From: Neobacillus sp. FSL H8-0543
GTDB taxonomy: Bacteria; Bacillota; Bacilli; Bacillales; Cytobacillaceae
Assembly (NCBI RefSeq): GCF_038592905.1
Contig: NZ_CP151943.1
Coordinates: 4,352,501 to 4,416,500, forward strand
Length of the DNA: 64,000 nt
Direction of reading: 5' to 3'
Below the pieces are notes generated by a model. That model saw only the letters and a program-made list of their open reading frames with translations. It did not search any database and was not told the DNA's origin. The position numbers and the translations under genes are program-made. Positions 25,212 through 33,297 of the stretch are shown here, in pieces (positions within the stretch are counted from its first letter, which is position 1; every line of letters begins with the position of its first letter).

Positions 25212-25484
25212 TTACGATTTTACGCCAATTAATATAAAACTAACTCCTAATATAATCCAAAACAATTTAATAAAAGATATATTTTCAACAATACCCCAGA
25301 CGCCTATGGTGGTGGTTAAAATTAGAATTAGTGGGCCTATAATTGCGAGGGAACTATTAACCATAATTGCTTTCTCAATCGAATTAAAACGTATCATTAA
25401 GATAGCTGCAGTTATTTCTATACCACCAGACAAAAATCTTAACATGGCCATTCCTAATACTACTTTTTCAATAATCAAAAACAT
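25212..25484 (-). CDS. YqhV family (DUF2619) membrane protein
   Basis: 90 residues from the ATG at 25484, with CAGGAGGG just upstream; an extended frame to 25517 would bury that RBS. Three hydrophobic helices (about 5-25, 35-56, 62-85). MLRFLSGGIEITAAILMIRF and VNSSLAIIGPLILILTT match the YqhV pattern of Bacillus. In B. subtilis yqhV lies beside the stage III sporulation operon; function unknown. Here it is a single gene convergent with nothing; the opposite strand contains only a shadow frame. Confidence 0.75.
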   Translation of the reverse strand: MFLIIEKVVLGMAMLRFLSGGIEITAAILMIRFNSIEKAIMVNSSLAIIGPLILILTTTIGVWGIVENISFIKLFWIILGVSFILIGVKS

Positions 25485-25829
25485 ACGAACCCTCCTGACA
25501 ATAACAATTACTTTCAATGTATATGTTCCATTATTTATTAAAAGGACAAGTTTTTTTATCTACAGTATTCAATATAAAATTGGAAACACATGATTCCTTC
25601 AGTATCGAATAATAATAACTATGGAGGAGGGTGTCATGGATTATTTTACGTGTAGTTTTGGAGTTAACTAACTGTTAATATTTATCATTTCGGAATTATC
25701 AAAAAAATTTAATTGCAATTTCTCTAGGAGGATAGTAATATATTAATATATTAAATTAGTCCTTATAAAGTTATCAATTTATTAACAGTATTGTTTTTTA
25801 CAACTTACATCCTAGGAGGCAAAATCAAC
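25485..25829. other. Gap between yqhV and brnQ
   Basis: AT-rich, 345 bp, holding divergent promoter regions. It contains a possible 11-codon mini-frame (ATG at 25636, RBS GGAGGAGGG) and a second orphan AGGAGGATAG at 25726 not followed by a start codon. No T-box, riboswitch or strong operator was recognised. Confidence 0.4.
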
Positions 25830-27209
25830 ATGGAAAATAAACTACCCTTTTCAAAATACTTCGTTATAGGAGTTATGCTGTTTGCATTATTTTTCGGTGC
25901 AGGAAATCTCATTTTCCCAGCATCACTCGGACAAAATGCAGGATCGAACGTTTGGATAGCAGTTGCCGGCTTTTTAATTACAGGAATTGGGTTGCCATTC
26001 CTTGGAATATTAGCAATGGGGATTTCAGGGAGTAAGAATTTACAAGAACTTTCTAGTAGGGTTCATCCAGTATATGGATTACTCTTTACTTCACTTCTCT
26101 ATTTAACAATTGGGCCATTCTTTGCTGCACCTAGGACTGGTGCAGTGGCTTATGACATCGGAATTGCACCATTTGTAAATGAAAACTTTGGACAGGCAGG
26201 TTTGTTCATTTTCACTTTAATCTTTTTTATCGTCACACTTTGGTTTTCCCTTAATCCAGCTAAAATTGTTGATCGGGTCGGGAAAATCCTATCACCAGGC
26301 ATAATCATTCTTCTTTTTATCTTGTTGATTATGGTAGTTGCAAAACCACTTGGTTCATTCGAAGGTCCACAGGAGGCTTATGCAAGTGGTGCATTTATGA
26401 AAGGTTTTACCGAGGGTTATAACACAATGGATGCGCTCGCTTCACTTGTATTTGGGATTATTGTCATCAATGCGATTCGCTCGATGGGTGTAACCTCTGC
26501 TCGTGGTATTCTGTTAGCATCTGCCAAGTCAGGTATTGTCGCAACAGTCTTTCTTGGAATCATATACGTAGGCATTGCCTATTTGGGTGCGACAAGCACG
26601 GAAGCATTTGGACTTTTTGATACTGGCGGGCCAGTCCTTGGAGAAGTTTCAGCTTATTATTTTGGAACACTCGGAACAATAATGCTTTCTATAATTATCC
26701 TCTTAGCTTGTTTGACAACAAGTATAGGATTAATTACTGCCTGTGGTGAATATTTTCACACGATATTTCCAAAGATAAGCTACAAGAAGTTCGTGCTGTT
26801 ATTCTCTCTAGCATCCTTTGTTATAGCAAACTTTGGATTATCAAACATCATCAACTTCTCGATTCCAGTTTTAATGTTTCTTTATCCGCTGGCCATTGTC
26901 TTAATCCTTCTGACATTCTTGTCAGTATTTTTCTACCATGCACGAGTTGTTTATATTTCTGCAACAGCCGTGACATTCATGATTAGCACAATTGATGGGT
27001 TTAAAACGTTGTGCCAATTACTTGAAATCGAATATTATGGATGGCTTGCACCAATTATTTCATTTTATGAACAAGTGTTGCCGTTTTATAATCAGGGTCT
27101 TGGTTGGTTGGTTCCTGCTATAGTTGTGATGGCAATTACAGGAGGTTTCGTCCGGATAAAAGGTACATCGGCGGCACGTTTTAAGGAAAAAACAAAAAAA
27201 GCTGCCTAA
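25830..27209 (+). CDS. brnQ: Branched-chain amino acid transporter BrnQ (LIVCS family)
   Basis: 459 residues from the ATG at 25830 with CTAGGAGGC upstream. About 12 membrane helices. The N-terminal FALFFGAGNLIFPASLGQNAG block (split landmark, about 17-37) and PFFAAPRTGAVAYDIG are diagnostic for LIVCS Na+-coupled leucine/isoleucine/valine symporters. GLITACGEYF and the C-terminal GGFVRIKG complete the pattern. It imports Leu/Ile/Val at the membrane. BCAA import bears on CodY activity, which may connect it with the CodY-like boxes in the island. Ends before a strong terminator. Confidence 0.93.
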   Translation: MENKLPFSKYFVIGVMLFALFFGAGNLIFPASLGQNAGSNVWIAVAGFLITGIGLPFLGILAMGISGSKNLQELSSRVHPVYGLLFTSLLYLTIGPFFAAPRTGAVAYDIGIAPFVNENFGQAGLFIFTLIFFIVTLWFSLNPAKIVDRVGKILSPGIIILLFILLIMVVAKPLGSFEGPQEAYASGAFMKGFTEGYNTMDALASLVFGIIVINAIRSMGVTSARGILLASAKSGIVATVFLGIIYVGIAYLGATSTEAFGLFDTGGPVLGEVSAYYFGTLGTIMLSIIILLACLTTSIGLITACGEYFHTIFPKISYKKFVLLFSLASFVIANFGLSNIINFSIPVLMFLYPLAIVLILLTFLSVFFYHARVVYISATAVTFMISTIDGFKTLCQLLEIEYYGWLAPIISFYEQVLPFYNQGLGWLVPAIVVMAITGGFVRIKGTSAARFKEKTKKAA

Positions 27210-27233
27210 AGATTTAACTTCATAGTAATAGTA

Positions 27234-27265
27234 GAGAACTCGCCAAAGGCGAGTTCTCTTTATTT
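27234..27265 (+). terminator. Terminator after brnQ
   Basis: GAGAACTCGCC pairs perfectly with GGCGAGTTCTC over a 3-nt AAA loop, then TTTATTTT. Confidence 0.92.
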
Positions 27266-27285
27266 TCTAATTTATCTCCCATTCC

Positions 27286-27313
27286 TTGACATTTTTAAAA
27301 AATGGAGTATAGT
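27286..27313 (+). promoter_or_regulatory. Sigma-A-type promoter for ltaS
   Basis: TTGACA (27286-27291) and TATAGT (27308-27313) separated by 16 bp. This predicts a leader of about 150 nt before the ltaS start. Confidence 0.6.
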
Positions 27314-27467
27314 AATGTTCTTGTGAGACATTCATTCTTATTCGGAATTTGTTAATAGAATGTTCATATTTAAATGGTAAGATTGATTGATTGATGATAG
27401 ATTACTTAATCAAATAAAATAAGATTGATATCATAGATTAATAACATTCAAAAGGCAGGTGCAACAA

Positions 27468-29420
27468 ATGAATAATTCACTTCAAAAGGGTCAAGGTATA
27501 TTCAATAAATATATTGGCTTTTTCTTTTTAGCAGTATTTTTCTTATGGATGAAAACATATATTGCTCAAATAACACAATTTAACTTAGGAATTGAAAATT
27601 CAATCCAGAAACTTCTATTATTTATAAATCCTTTAGGATCATCTTTACTATTTTTAGGATTTGCTTTCTTCTTTAAAGGTCGAAAAAAATATATCTGGCT
27701 AATTGTATTTGATTTTCTCTTATCCTTTCTTTTATATGCCAATGTTTTATATTACCGCTTCTTTAATGATTTTATTACGTTACCGACGCTTACACAGACT
27801 CAAAACTTTGGGGATGTAAGTGGTAGTGTATCTTCTTTATTGAAACCATATGATTTCTTATTCTTTATTGATATTCTTTTATTAATCGCGATACTCGCTT
27901 CACGTAAAGTGAAAATGGAGGTCAAAGATATTAATCGAAGGAAAGTAGCTGCAATATTCTTATTGTCATTGGCTATTTCTTGTGGAAATCTTGGACTAGC
28001 GGAAGCTGACCGTCCAGAATTATTGACAAGAGGTTTTGACCGCCACTATATTGTGAAATATTTAGGTATGTACAACTACACGATTTATGATGCCGTTAAA
28101 AGTACACAAGCATCTGCACAAAGAGTTATGGCAGATAGTGACGACATAACAGAAGTCATTAATTATACAAAGTCAAACTATGCAGAGCCAAATCCGGCTT
28201 ATTTTGGTGCTGGAAAAGGAATGAATGTCATTTATCTCCATCTTGAATCGATGCAGGAATTCTTAATTGATTACAAATTACATGGGGAAGAAGTAACACC
28301 GTTTTTAAATTCTTTAACGAAGGAAGGAAGTACTCTTTATTTTGATAATTTCTTTCATCAAACTGCGCAAGGTAAAACTGCAGATGCTGAATTTATCTTA
28401 GAAAATTCCTTATATGGGTTACCGCAAGGATCTGCTTTTACAACAAAAGGTTTAAACACGTACCAAGCAGCACCAGCTATTTTAGAGTCTCATGGCTATA
28501 CGTCTGCTGTTTTTCACGGGAATTCAGGCAGTTTCTGGAATCGTAATGAAATTTATAAATCGTTTGGATATAACAAATTTTTCGATGAAAATTACTATGA
28601 AATGAACCCTGAAAACCTAGCAGAATATGGACTGATGGACAAGCCGTTCTTTGAGGAATCGATCCCGCTATTGGAATCATTACCACAGCCATTTTATGCG
28701 AAATTTATGACTGTAACGCATCATTATCCATATCCGCTTGATGAAGACAAAGCAACAATTGCGCCGCATACAACAGGTGATAAATCGGTAGATACGTACT
28801 TCCAGACAGCTCGTTATGCAGACGAAGCATTGGAGCAATTCTTCAATTACTTGAAGGAATCTGGGTTATACGATAATTCAATTATTATAATGTACGGTGA
28901 TCATTACGGTATTTCTAAAAATCATAATGCTGCAATGGAAAAAGTTCTTGGAAAGAAAATTACATCTTTTGATAGTAATGGACTACAGCGAGTTCCTTTA
29001 TTTATACGTGTGCCGGGTATAGAAGGTGGCGTGAATCACGAGTATAGTGGTCAAATTGATATTCTTCCAACACTTCTTCACTTGCAAGGAATAGACACAA
29101 AAGATTATGTGCAATTTGGTACAGATATATTATCCGAGCAGCATGATGATCTTGTTCCATTCCGAAATGGTGAGTTTGTGAGTTCAAAGTTTACTTATGC
29201 TAATGGTAAATTTTATGATTCCACAACAGGATTGGCAGTAGAAGAGGATCAATTGGAAGAGGCGAAGGAATACCAGAAAATTGTAGAGCATAAATTACAA
29301 CTCTCAGATAAAGTAGTAAACGGTGATTTACTACGATTCTATACGCCTGAAAACTTTAATCCAGTTGATAAATCCAAATTGAACTACACTAACTCTCAAG
29401 ATGAAGAATCTGTAGAGTAA
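27468..29420 (+). CDS. ltaS: LTA synthase family protein (polyglycerol-phosphate lipoteichoic acid synthase)
   Basis: 650 residues from the ATG at 27468, placed by AGGCAGGT; a GTG at 27459 overlaps that RBS. Five N-terminal membrane helices (within about 1-175), then an extracellular sulfatase-fold domain. The metal/catalytic motif HQTAQGKTADAEF has the nucleophilic Thr near 302; YLHLESMQ supplies the conserved Glu; GDHYGIS is the later metal-binding Asp/His block. A possible signal-peptidase site (ASAQ) precedes the catalytic domain. LtaS polymerises glycerol phosphate from phosphatidylglycerol outside the membrane. A paralogue (YfnI/YqgS-like) is possible. Single gene between terminators. 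Confidence 0.92.
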   Translation: MNNSLQKGQGIFNKYIGFFFLAVFFLWMKTYIAQITQFNLGIENSIQKLLLFINPLGSSLLFLGFAFFFKGRKKYIWLIVFDFLLSFLLYANVLYYRFFNDFITLPTLTQTQNFGDVSGSVSSLLKPYDFLFFIDILLLIAILASRKVKMEVKDINRRKVAAIFLLSLAISCGNLGLAEADRPELLTRGFDRHYIVKYLGMYNYTIYDAVKSTQASAQRVMADSDDITEVINYTKSNYAEPNPAYFGAGKGMNVIYLHLESMQEFLIDYKLHGEEVTPFLNSLTKEGSTLYFDNFFHQTAQGKTADAEFILENSLYGLPQGSAFTTKGLNTYQAAPAILESHGYTSAVFHGNSGSFWNRNEIYKSFGYNKFFDENYYEMNPENLAEYGLMDKPFFEESIPLLESLPQPFYAKFMTVTHHYPYPLDEDKATIAPHTTGDKSVDTYFQTARYADEALEQFFNYLKESGLYDNSIIIMYGDHYGISKNHNAAMEKVLGKKITSFDSNGLQRVPLFIRVPGIEGGVNHEYSGQIDILPTLLHLQGIDTKDYVQFGTDILSEQHDDLVPFRNGEFVSSKFTYANGKFYDSTTGLAVEEDQLEEAKEYQKIVEHKLQLSDKVVNGDLLRFYTPENFNPVDKSKLNYTNSQDEESVE

Positions 29421-29428
29421 GCAATTTA

Positions 29429-29466
29429 AAAGGCTGCCTAAGAAATCATTCTTAGGCAGCCTTTTA
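29429..29466 (+). terminator. Terminator after ltaS
   Basis: AAGGCTGCCTAAGAA pairs with TTCTTAGGCAGCCTT across a short loop (15-bp stem) and is followed by T-rich sequence. Confidence 0.92.
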
Positions 29467-29520
29467 CTTTCGTTTATAATCATTCTTTTGGTTACTCATA
29501 GCTTTGGTGTGATATAATTT

Positions 29521-29556
29521 ACATTAGTATCAGGTATTAATATCTTATACTAATGT
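29521..29556. promoter_or_regulatory. Inverted-repeat operator candidate before the desaturase
   Basis: ACATTAGTAT and ATACTAATGT are perfect 10-bp arms separated by 16 bp, just downstream of a TATAAT-type -10 (29513). This position suits a repressor site at the transcription start. Regulator unknown; a TetR-family lipid regulator is plausible. Confidence 0.45.
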
Positions 29557-29680
29557 ATTTAATAAACTAAATAGAGTCAGTTTTTCTATGTTTTTGGGGA
29601 TTAGCATAGGCACTTTAGGTAAAAAGAGGAACGGTCAAAGGGTCGATTAACAAATTTTATTAATCAAATGAGGGGTAATT

Positions 29681-30574
29681 ATGTTAACAAATGATTTGGA
29701 CTTCCGGTTAGAGCCTAAACTTATTGAACTATATGAAGAACATAAAAAGCGGTCTGAAAAAATAGATTGGGGCTACTATGAATTCTTGCCGTGGGATAAG
29801 GCAATGGATTTCAAGCGTGTTCCTTGGGATGAGAGTCAAATAACACTTCCATCATCGGTTATTATAGCGGTTGAAACAGCCCTTCTAACCGAGGTAAATC
29901 TTCCGTGGTTTACTTCTCACTTGGATCAGACCTTTAAAGGATCATTAACGGTAATAAAAGATTTTGTCCATACCTGGACGGCAGAGGAAGACCAGCATTC
30001 GAACTTACTTGAAAATTATCTATTAATTACTCGTAATGTTGAACCGATGCGTCTCCACCAATTGCATAAACAAACCGTAGAGAATGGCTGGAATCCTGAC
30101 TACGAAACACCTTTCGAAACGATGGTATATACCTCTATGCAAGAACTTGCAACCATGGTGTTTTATTATAATGTAGCCAAGGTAGCGGGTCCACATGATA
30201 AAGATCTAGCTAGTCTACTTCGACGGCTGGCAAAAGATGAAACATTACATTATGCCTTTTATCGTGATGTGATTAAATTTCATCTGCAATTGGAACCGAA
30301 TTACTGTTATTATTTGGCCAATGTCATCATGAACTTCCAGATGCCAGGTACTGTCATGCCTGACTTTGATGATCGGATGTCAATTATTGCAAAAGAAGCA
30401 AATTATGGACCATTAGAGTACTTTGACCAAGTTTTAGATGTAATTGTTGATTATTGGGAGTTAGAAAAATTAAGGCCGATTGCACCCGAGGCAGAAAAAG
30501 CTAGGTTGGACATTTTAAGGTACCATTCACGGTTGAAAAGGGTTAGGGATCGTTTTTATAGTAAAAATAAATAA
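29681..30574 (+). CDS. Soluble acyl-ACP desaturase (fatty acid desaturase type 2, diiron)
   Basis: 297 residues. The diiron carboxylate pattern of the stearoyl-ACP desaturase/ferritin-like fold is present: VETALLTE (Glu, about 71), WTAEEDQHS (ExxH, about 103-110), SMQELA (Glu, about 155) and KDETLHY (ExxH, about 188-194). The family introduces a cis double bond into acyl-ACP using O2 and ferredoxin. It is cytoplasmic with no membrane helices, unlike the membrane phospholipid desaturase Des of B. subtilis. Length is slightly short of the plant enzymes and close to the mycobacterial DesA type. Preceded by an inverted repeat and followed by a terminator. Confidence 0.85.
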   Translation: MLTNDLDFRLEPKLIELYEEHKKRSEKIDWGYYEFLPWDKAMDFKRVPWDESQITLPSSVIIAVETALLTEVNLPWFTSHLDQTFKGSLTVIKDFVHTWTAEEDQHSNLLENYLLITRNVEPMRLHQLHKQTVENGWNPDYETPFETMVYTSMQELATMVFYYNVAKVAGPHDKDLASLLRRLAKDETLHYAFYRDVIKFHLQLEPNYCYYLANVIMNFQMPGTVMPDFDDRMSIIAKEANYGPLEYFDQVLDVIVDYWELEKLRPIAPEAEKARLDILRYHSRLKRVRDRFYSKNK

Positions 30575-30609
30575 AAAGAATCAGCAGATAAAATCTGCTG
30601 ATTCTTTTT
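30573..30609 (+). terminator. Terminator after the desaturase
   Basis: AAAAAGAATCAGCAGAT pairs perfectly with ATCTGCTGATTCTTTTT over a 3-nt loop; bidirectional in form. Confidence 0.92.
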
Positions 30610-30657
30610 ATTCGGGCTTTACCTTATTCTTCTTGAATTTTATTTATTGGAGGATTA

Positions 30658-30690
30658 ATATATAAGTATATAATTATATTGTTAAATCAA
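30658..30690. promoter_or_regulatory. Putative ArsR-binding region before arsB
   Basis: AT-rich imperfect palindromes, including ATATTGTTAA (30676-30685). That 10-mer recurs in the clearer palindrome at 32521 before arsR. The shared sequence suggests autoregulated ArsR control of both the operon start and an internal promoter. Confidence 0.4.
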
Positions 30691-30760
30691 ATTGCTGCAT
30701 GGAATATTGTTTTAAAATGCTACTAAGATTAAGGTAAGTTACTAAAATGGAGGTAAGACA

Positions 30761-32056
30761 TTGGCTTCAACAATAATCGCATCATTGATTTTTTTATTTA
30801 CGCTTATTTTAGTTATTTGGCAGCCCAAAAATTTATCAATTGGGTGGTCTGCTTGTGGAGGAGCGATTCTCGCGTTACTCTTTCGAGTCGTTGATTTTAA
30901 TGATGTATTGGATGTAACATCCATAGTTTGGAACGCGACCCTTGCATTTATAGCCATTATTATTATTTCACTTATTTTAGATGAAATTGGGTTCTTTGAA
31001 TGGTCAGCCCTTCATATGGCAAGAGCAGCCAAAGGAAATGGTATTCTCATGTTTGTCTATGTTTCCGTATTAGGAGCACTGGTAGCTGCCTTTTTTGCAA
31101 ATGATGGGGCGGCACTTATTTTAACGCCGATTGTGTTGGCGATGGTAAGGAATTTGAAATTCAAAGAAAAAATGGTATTTCCGTTTATTATCGCGAGCGG
31201 ATTTATTGCTGACACTACCTCGCTACCGTTGGTTGTCAGTAACCTAGTTAATATTGTTTCTGCAGACTTTTTCGGGATTGGCTTTGCCGAATTTGCTTCC
31301 AGAATGATTATCCCCAACTTCTTTTCTTTAGGGGCAAGCATCTTGGTTTTATTTATTTATTTTCGTAAGAGTATCCCCAAACAATACGACTTGTCAAAAT
31401 TAAAAATGCCTGACGAAGTGATTCGTGATAAAAAAATGTTTCGTCTCTCCTGGGTCGTATTAGCGATTTTACTGGTTGGCTATTTTGTTAGTGAATTTAT
31501 TGGTATTCCTGTTTCAATCATAGCAGGGGCAGTGGCTATTTTCTTTTTGTTCATGGCTAGAAGAAGTCCTGCAGTTAATATAGGTGCTGTCGTAAAAGGT
31601 GCTCCATGGAACATCGTATTTTTTTCAATAGGTATGTACGTTGTAGTATATGGTTTAAGGAATGTAGGATTGACGAATGTATTAAGCGACCTAATTCAAA
31701 TAACAGCAGACCAAGGGCTATTTGCTGCGACGATGGGAATGGGTTTCATTGCAGCCATTCTTTCTTCAATAATGAATAACATGCCAACCGTAATGATTGA
31801 TGCGCTTGCTATCGCTGATACAAATACAAGCGGTGTGATCCGCGAAGCTCTAATTTACGCAAATGTGATTGGTTCAGATTTAGGTCCAAAGATTACTCCT
31901 ATTGGTTCATTAGCAACCTTATTATGGTTGCATGTGCTATCTCAAAAAGGAGTTAAGATTTCTTGGGGAACCTATTTTAAAACAGGTATTATATTAACGA
32001 TTCCAACCCTGGTTATCACACTACTGGGTCTATATGTTTGGTTATTAATAATTTAA
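30761..32056 (+). CDS. arsB: Arsenite efflux permease, ArsB/NhaD family
   Basis: 431 residues from a TTG start with GGAGGTAAGACA upstream. Ten to twelve hydrophobic helices. [19 protein letters not shown] (about 18-36), [17 protein letters not shown] (about 112-128) and the mirrored [13 protein letters not shown] (about 340-352) are the re-entrant half-repeats of Ars[23 protein letters not shown] near residues 368-389 is a strong ArsB signature. It exports As(III)/Sb(III), and can work alone by proton motive force or with the ArsA ATPase encoded downstream. First gene of the arsenic operon. Confidence 0.92.
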   Translation: MASTIIASLIFLFTLILVIWQPKNLSIGWSACGGAILALLFRVVDFNDVLDVTSIVWNATLAFIAIIIISLILDEIGFFEWSALHMARAAKGNGILMFVYVSVLGALVAAFFANDGAALILTPIVLAMVRNLKFKEKMVFPFIIASGFIADTTSLPLVVSNLVNIVSADFFGIGFAEFASRMIIPNFFSLGASILVLFIYFRKSIPKQYDLSKLKMPDEVIRDKKMFRLSWVVLAILLVGYFVSEFIGIPVSIIAGAVAIFFLFMARRSPAVNIGAVVKGAPWNIVFFSIGMYVVVYGLRNVGLTNVLSDLIQITADQGLFAATMGMGFIAAILSSIMNNMPTVMIDALAIADTNTSGVIREALIYANVIGSDLGPKITPIGSLATLLWLHVLSQKGVKISWGTYFKTGIILTIPTLVITLLGLYVWLLII

Positions 32057-32071
32057 AAGGAGAAATGAATC

Positions 32072-32491
32072 ATGTCTAAAAAAACCATTTATTTTCTATG
32101 TACAGGTAATTCATGTCGTAGCCAAATGGCAGAAGGCTGGGCAAAAAAACATTTAGGTCAAGAGTGGGAAGTACGTAGTGCAGGAATTGAAGCACATGGA
32201 CTTAACCCCAATGCTGTAAAAGCAATGCAAGAAGCTGGAATTAATATCTCAAATCAAACATCTGACATTATTGATCCTGAAATTTTAAACAATGCAGAGC
32301 TGGTTGTCACGTTATGTGGTGATGCGGCAGATAAATGCCCAGTTACACCTCCTCAGGTAAAACGAGTTCACTGGGGCTTTGATGACCCAGCAAAAGCAGA
32401 AGGTACCGAAGAAGAAAAATGGGCCTTCTTCCAACGTGTACGGGATGAAATTGGAGAACGTATACATCGCTTTGGGATAACAGGGGAATAA
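32072..32491 (+). CDS. arsC: Arsenate reductase (thioredoxin-type), ArsC
   Basis: 139 residues of the low-molecular-weight phosphotyrosine phosphatase fold. The P-loop CTGNSCR has the nucleophile Cys10 and Cys15. The relay pair Cys82 and Cys89 ([10 protein letters not shown]) is intact, and the DDPAKAEG loop carries the catalytic Asp. This is the pI258/B. subtilis type that reduces As(V) to As(III) with electrons from thioredoxin, not the glutaredoxin type. Product As(III) is the ArsB/ArsA substrate. It starts 16 bp after arsB with AGGAGAA. Confidence 0.95.
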   Translation: MSKKTIYFLCTGNSCRSQMAEGWAKKHLGQEWEVRSAGIEAHGLNPNAVKAMQEAGINISNQTSDIIDPEILNNAELVVTLCGDAADKCPVTPPQVKRVHWGFDDPAKAEGTEEEKWAFFQRVRDEIGERIHRFGITGE

Positions 32492-32520
32492 AAGGTAAGA
32501 ACTTTTATTAGCAAATAATA

Positions 32521-32543
32521 ATATTGTTAAGTAATAACGATAT
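32521..32543. promoter_or_regulatory. Putative ArsR operator before arsR
   Basis: The stretch is an imperfect palindrome: ATAT and GTTA on the left (32521-32529) mirror TAAC and ATAT on the right (32533-32543), around a short AGTAA centre. It lies 17 bp before the arsR ATG and shares ATATTGTTAA with the arsB upstream region, consistent with an internal ArsR-controlled promoter. Confidence 0.5.
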
Positions 32544-32559
32544 ATGAGGAGGTTCCTTC

Positions 32560-32907
32560 ATGACAAATAAGAATTCAGACTTGAATCAACTATCCCAAGT
32601 ATTAAAATTACTTGGTGACAAAACAAGGCTGACGATTGCAGCACTATTGTTGAAACGGGAAATGTGTGTCTGTGAATTGCTTGAGGTTTTTGAAATGAGT
32701 CAGCCTTCTATTAGCCAGCATCTTCGGAAATTGAAGGATGCTGGTATGGTGAAAGAAGCACGTAAAGGACAATGGATTTATTATTCTCTAAATATAAATA
32801 ATGAGTTTTACCCTTTGATTGAAAATGTATTAACATTCGTGCCAGATCAAACAGACAAGATTGAACAAATAGAAAAGAGTAATCCCACTCAAAGGTGCGG
32901 GTGTTAG
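32560..32907 (+). CDS. arsR: ArsR/SmtB family As(III)-responsive repressor
   Basis: 115 residues. Winged-helix core with the metalloid site MCVCELLEVF (Cys36 and Cys38 in the ELCVCDL position of helix alpha3) and recognition helix SQPSISQHLRKLKDAG. This is the classical ArsR sensor that leaves DNA when As(III)/Sb(III) binds. An additional CGC (residues 113-115) ends the protein and may provide a further ligand. A palindrome just upstream is its likely operator. It sits between arsC and arsD, not at the front of the operon, so it probably has its own promoter. Confidence 0.93.
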   Translation: MTNKNSDLNQLSQVLKLLGDKTRLTIAALLLKREMCVCELLEVFEMSQPSISQHLRKLKDAGMVKEARKGQWIYYSLNINNEFYPLIENVLTFVPDQTDKIEQIEKSNPTQRCGC

Positions 32908-32938
32908 TATTCTGAAAATAGTAGGAGATGAAAAGACT

Positions 32939-33283
32939 ATGAAACTAGAAATATTTGATCCAGCCATGTGTTGTTCAACGGGGGTATGCGGACCTACAGT
33001 TGACCCTGAATTAGCAAGGGTAGCTTCTGCATTATTTATCCTTGAAGGGAAAGGGTTTTCCATTACGCGCCATAATTTAGGCAGTGAGCCACAGGCATTT
33101 ATTGAAAATACAGCCGTGAATCAACGTTTGAATGAAAGGGGTCTGGATGTGCTGCCCTTGGTTTTTCTTGAAGGGGAAGTGGTGAAAGAAGGAATATATC
33201 CTACAAACGAAGAATTAGCTGCCTGGTTTCACTTAGAAAAAACAGACTTAGTACCAAAAAAATCAGCTAATCAGTTGCTTTAA
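32939..33283 (+). CDS. arsD: ArsD arsenic metallochaperone
   Basis: 114 residues. N-terminal IFDPAMCCSTGVCGP carries Cys11, Cys12 and Cys17, equivalent to the Cys12-Cys13-Cys18 arsenic-transfer site of plasmid R773 ArsD. VLPLVFLEGEVVKEG is the thioredoxin-like core. It binds cytosolic As(III) and hands it to ArsA, raising ATPase affinity. It lacks the extra C-terminal vicinal Cys pairs of R773 ArsD, which are dispensable. It starts 31 bp after arsR and arsA follows at once, a coupled arsDA pair. Confidence 0.94.
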   Translation: MKLEIFDPAMCCSTGVCGPTVDPELARVASALFILEGKGFSITRHNLGSEPQAFIENTAVNQRLNERGLDVLPLVFLEGEVVKEGIYPTNEELAAWFHLEKTDLVPKKSANQLL

Positions 33284-33297
33284 AAGAGGTGTACGAG

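Noticed and set aside
25174..25593. Plus-strand frame opposite yqhV
   Set aside because: Mirror of a recognisable YqhV-family gene, without RBS; Ile/Thr-rich shadow.
25636..25671. Leader peptide of 11 codons before brnQ
   Set aside because: No Leu/Ile/Val run and no following attenuator hairpin, so no support for attenuation control.
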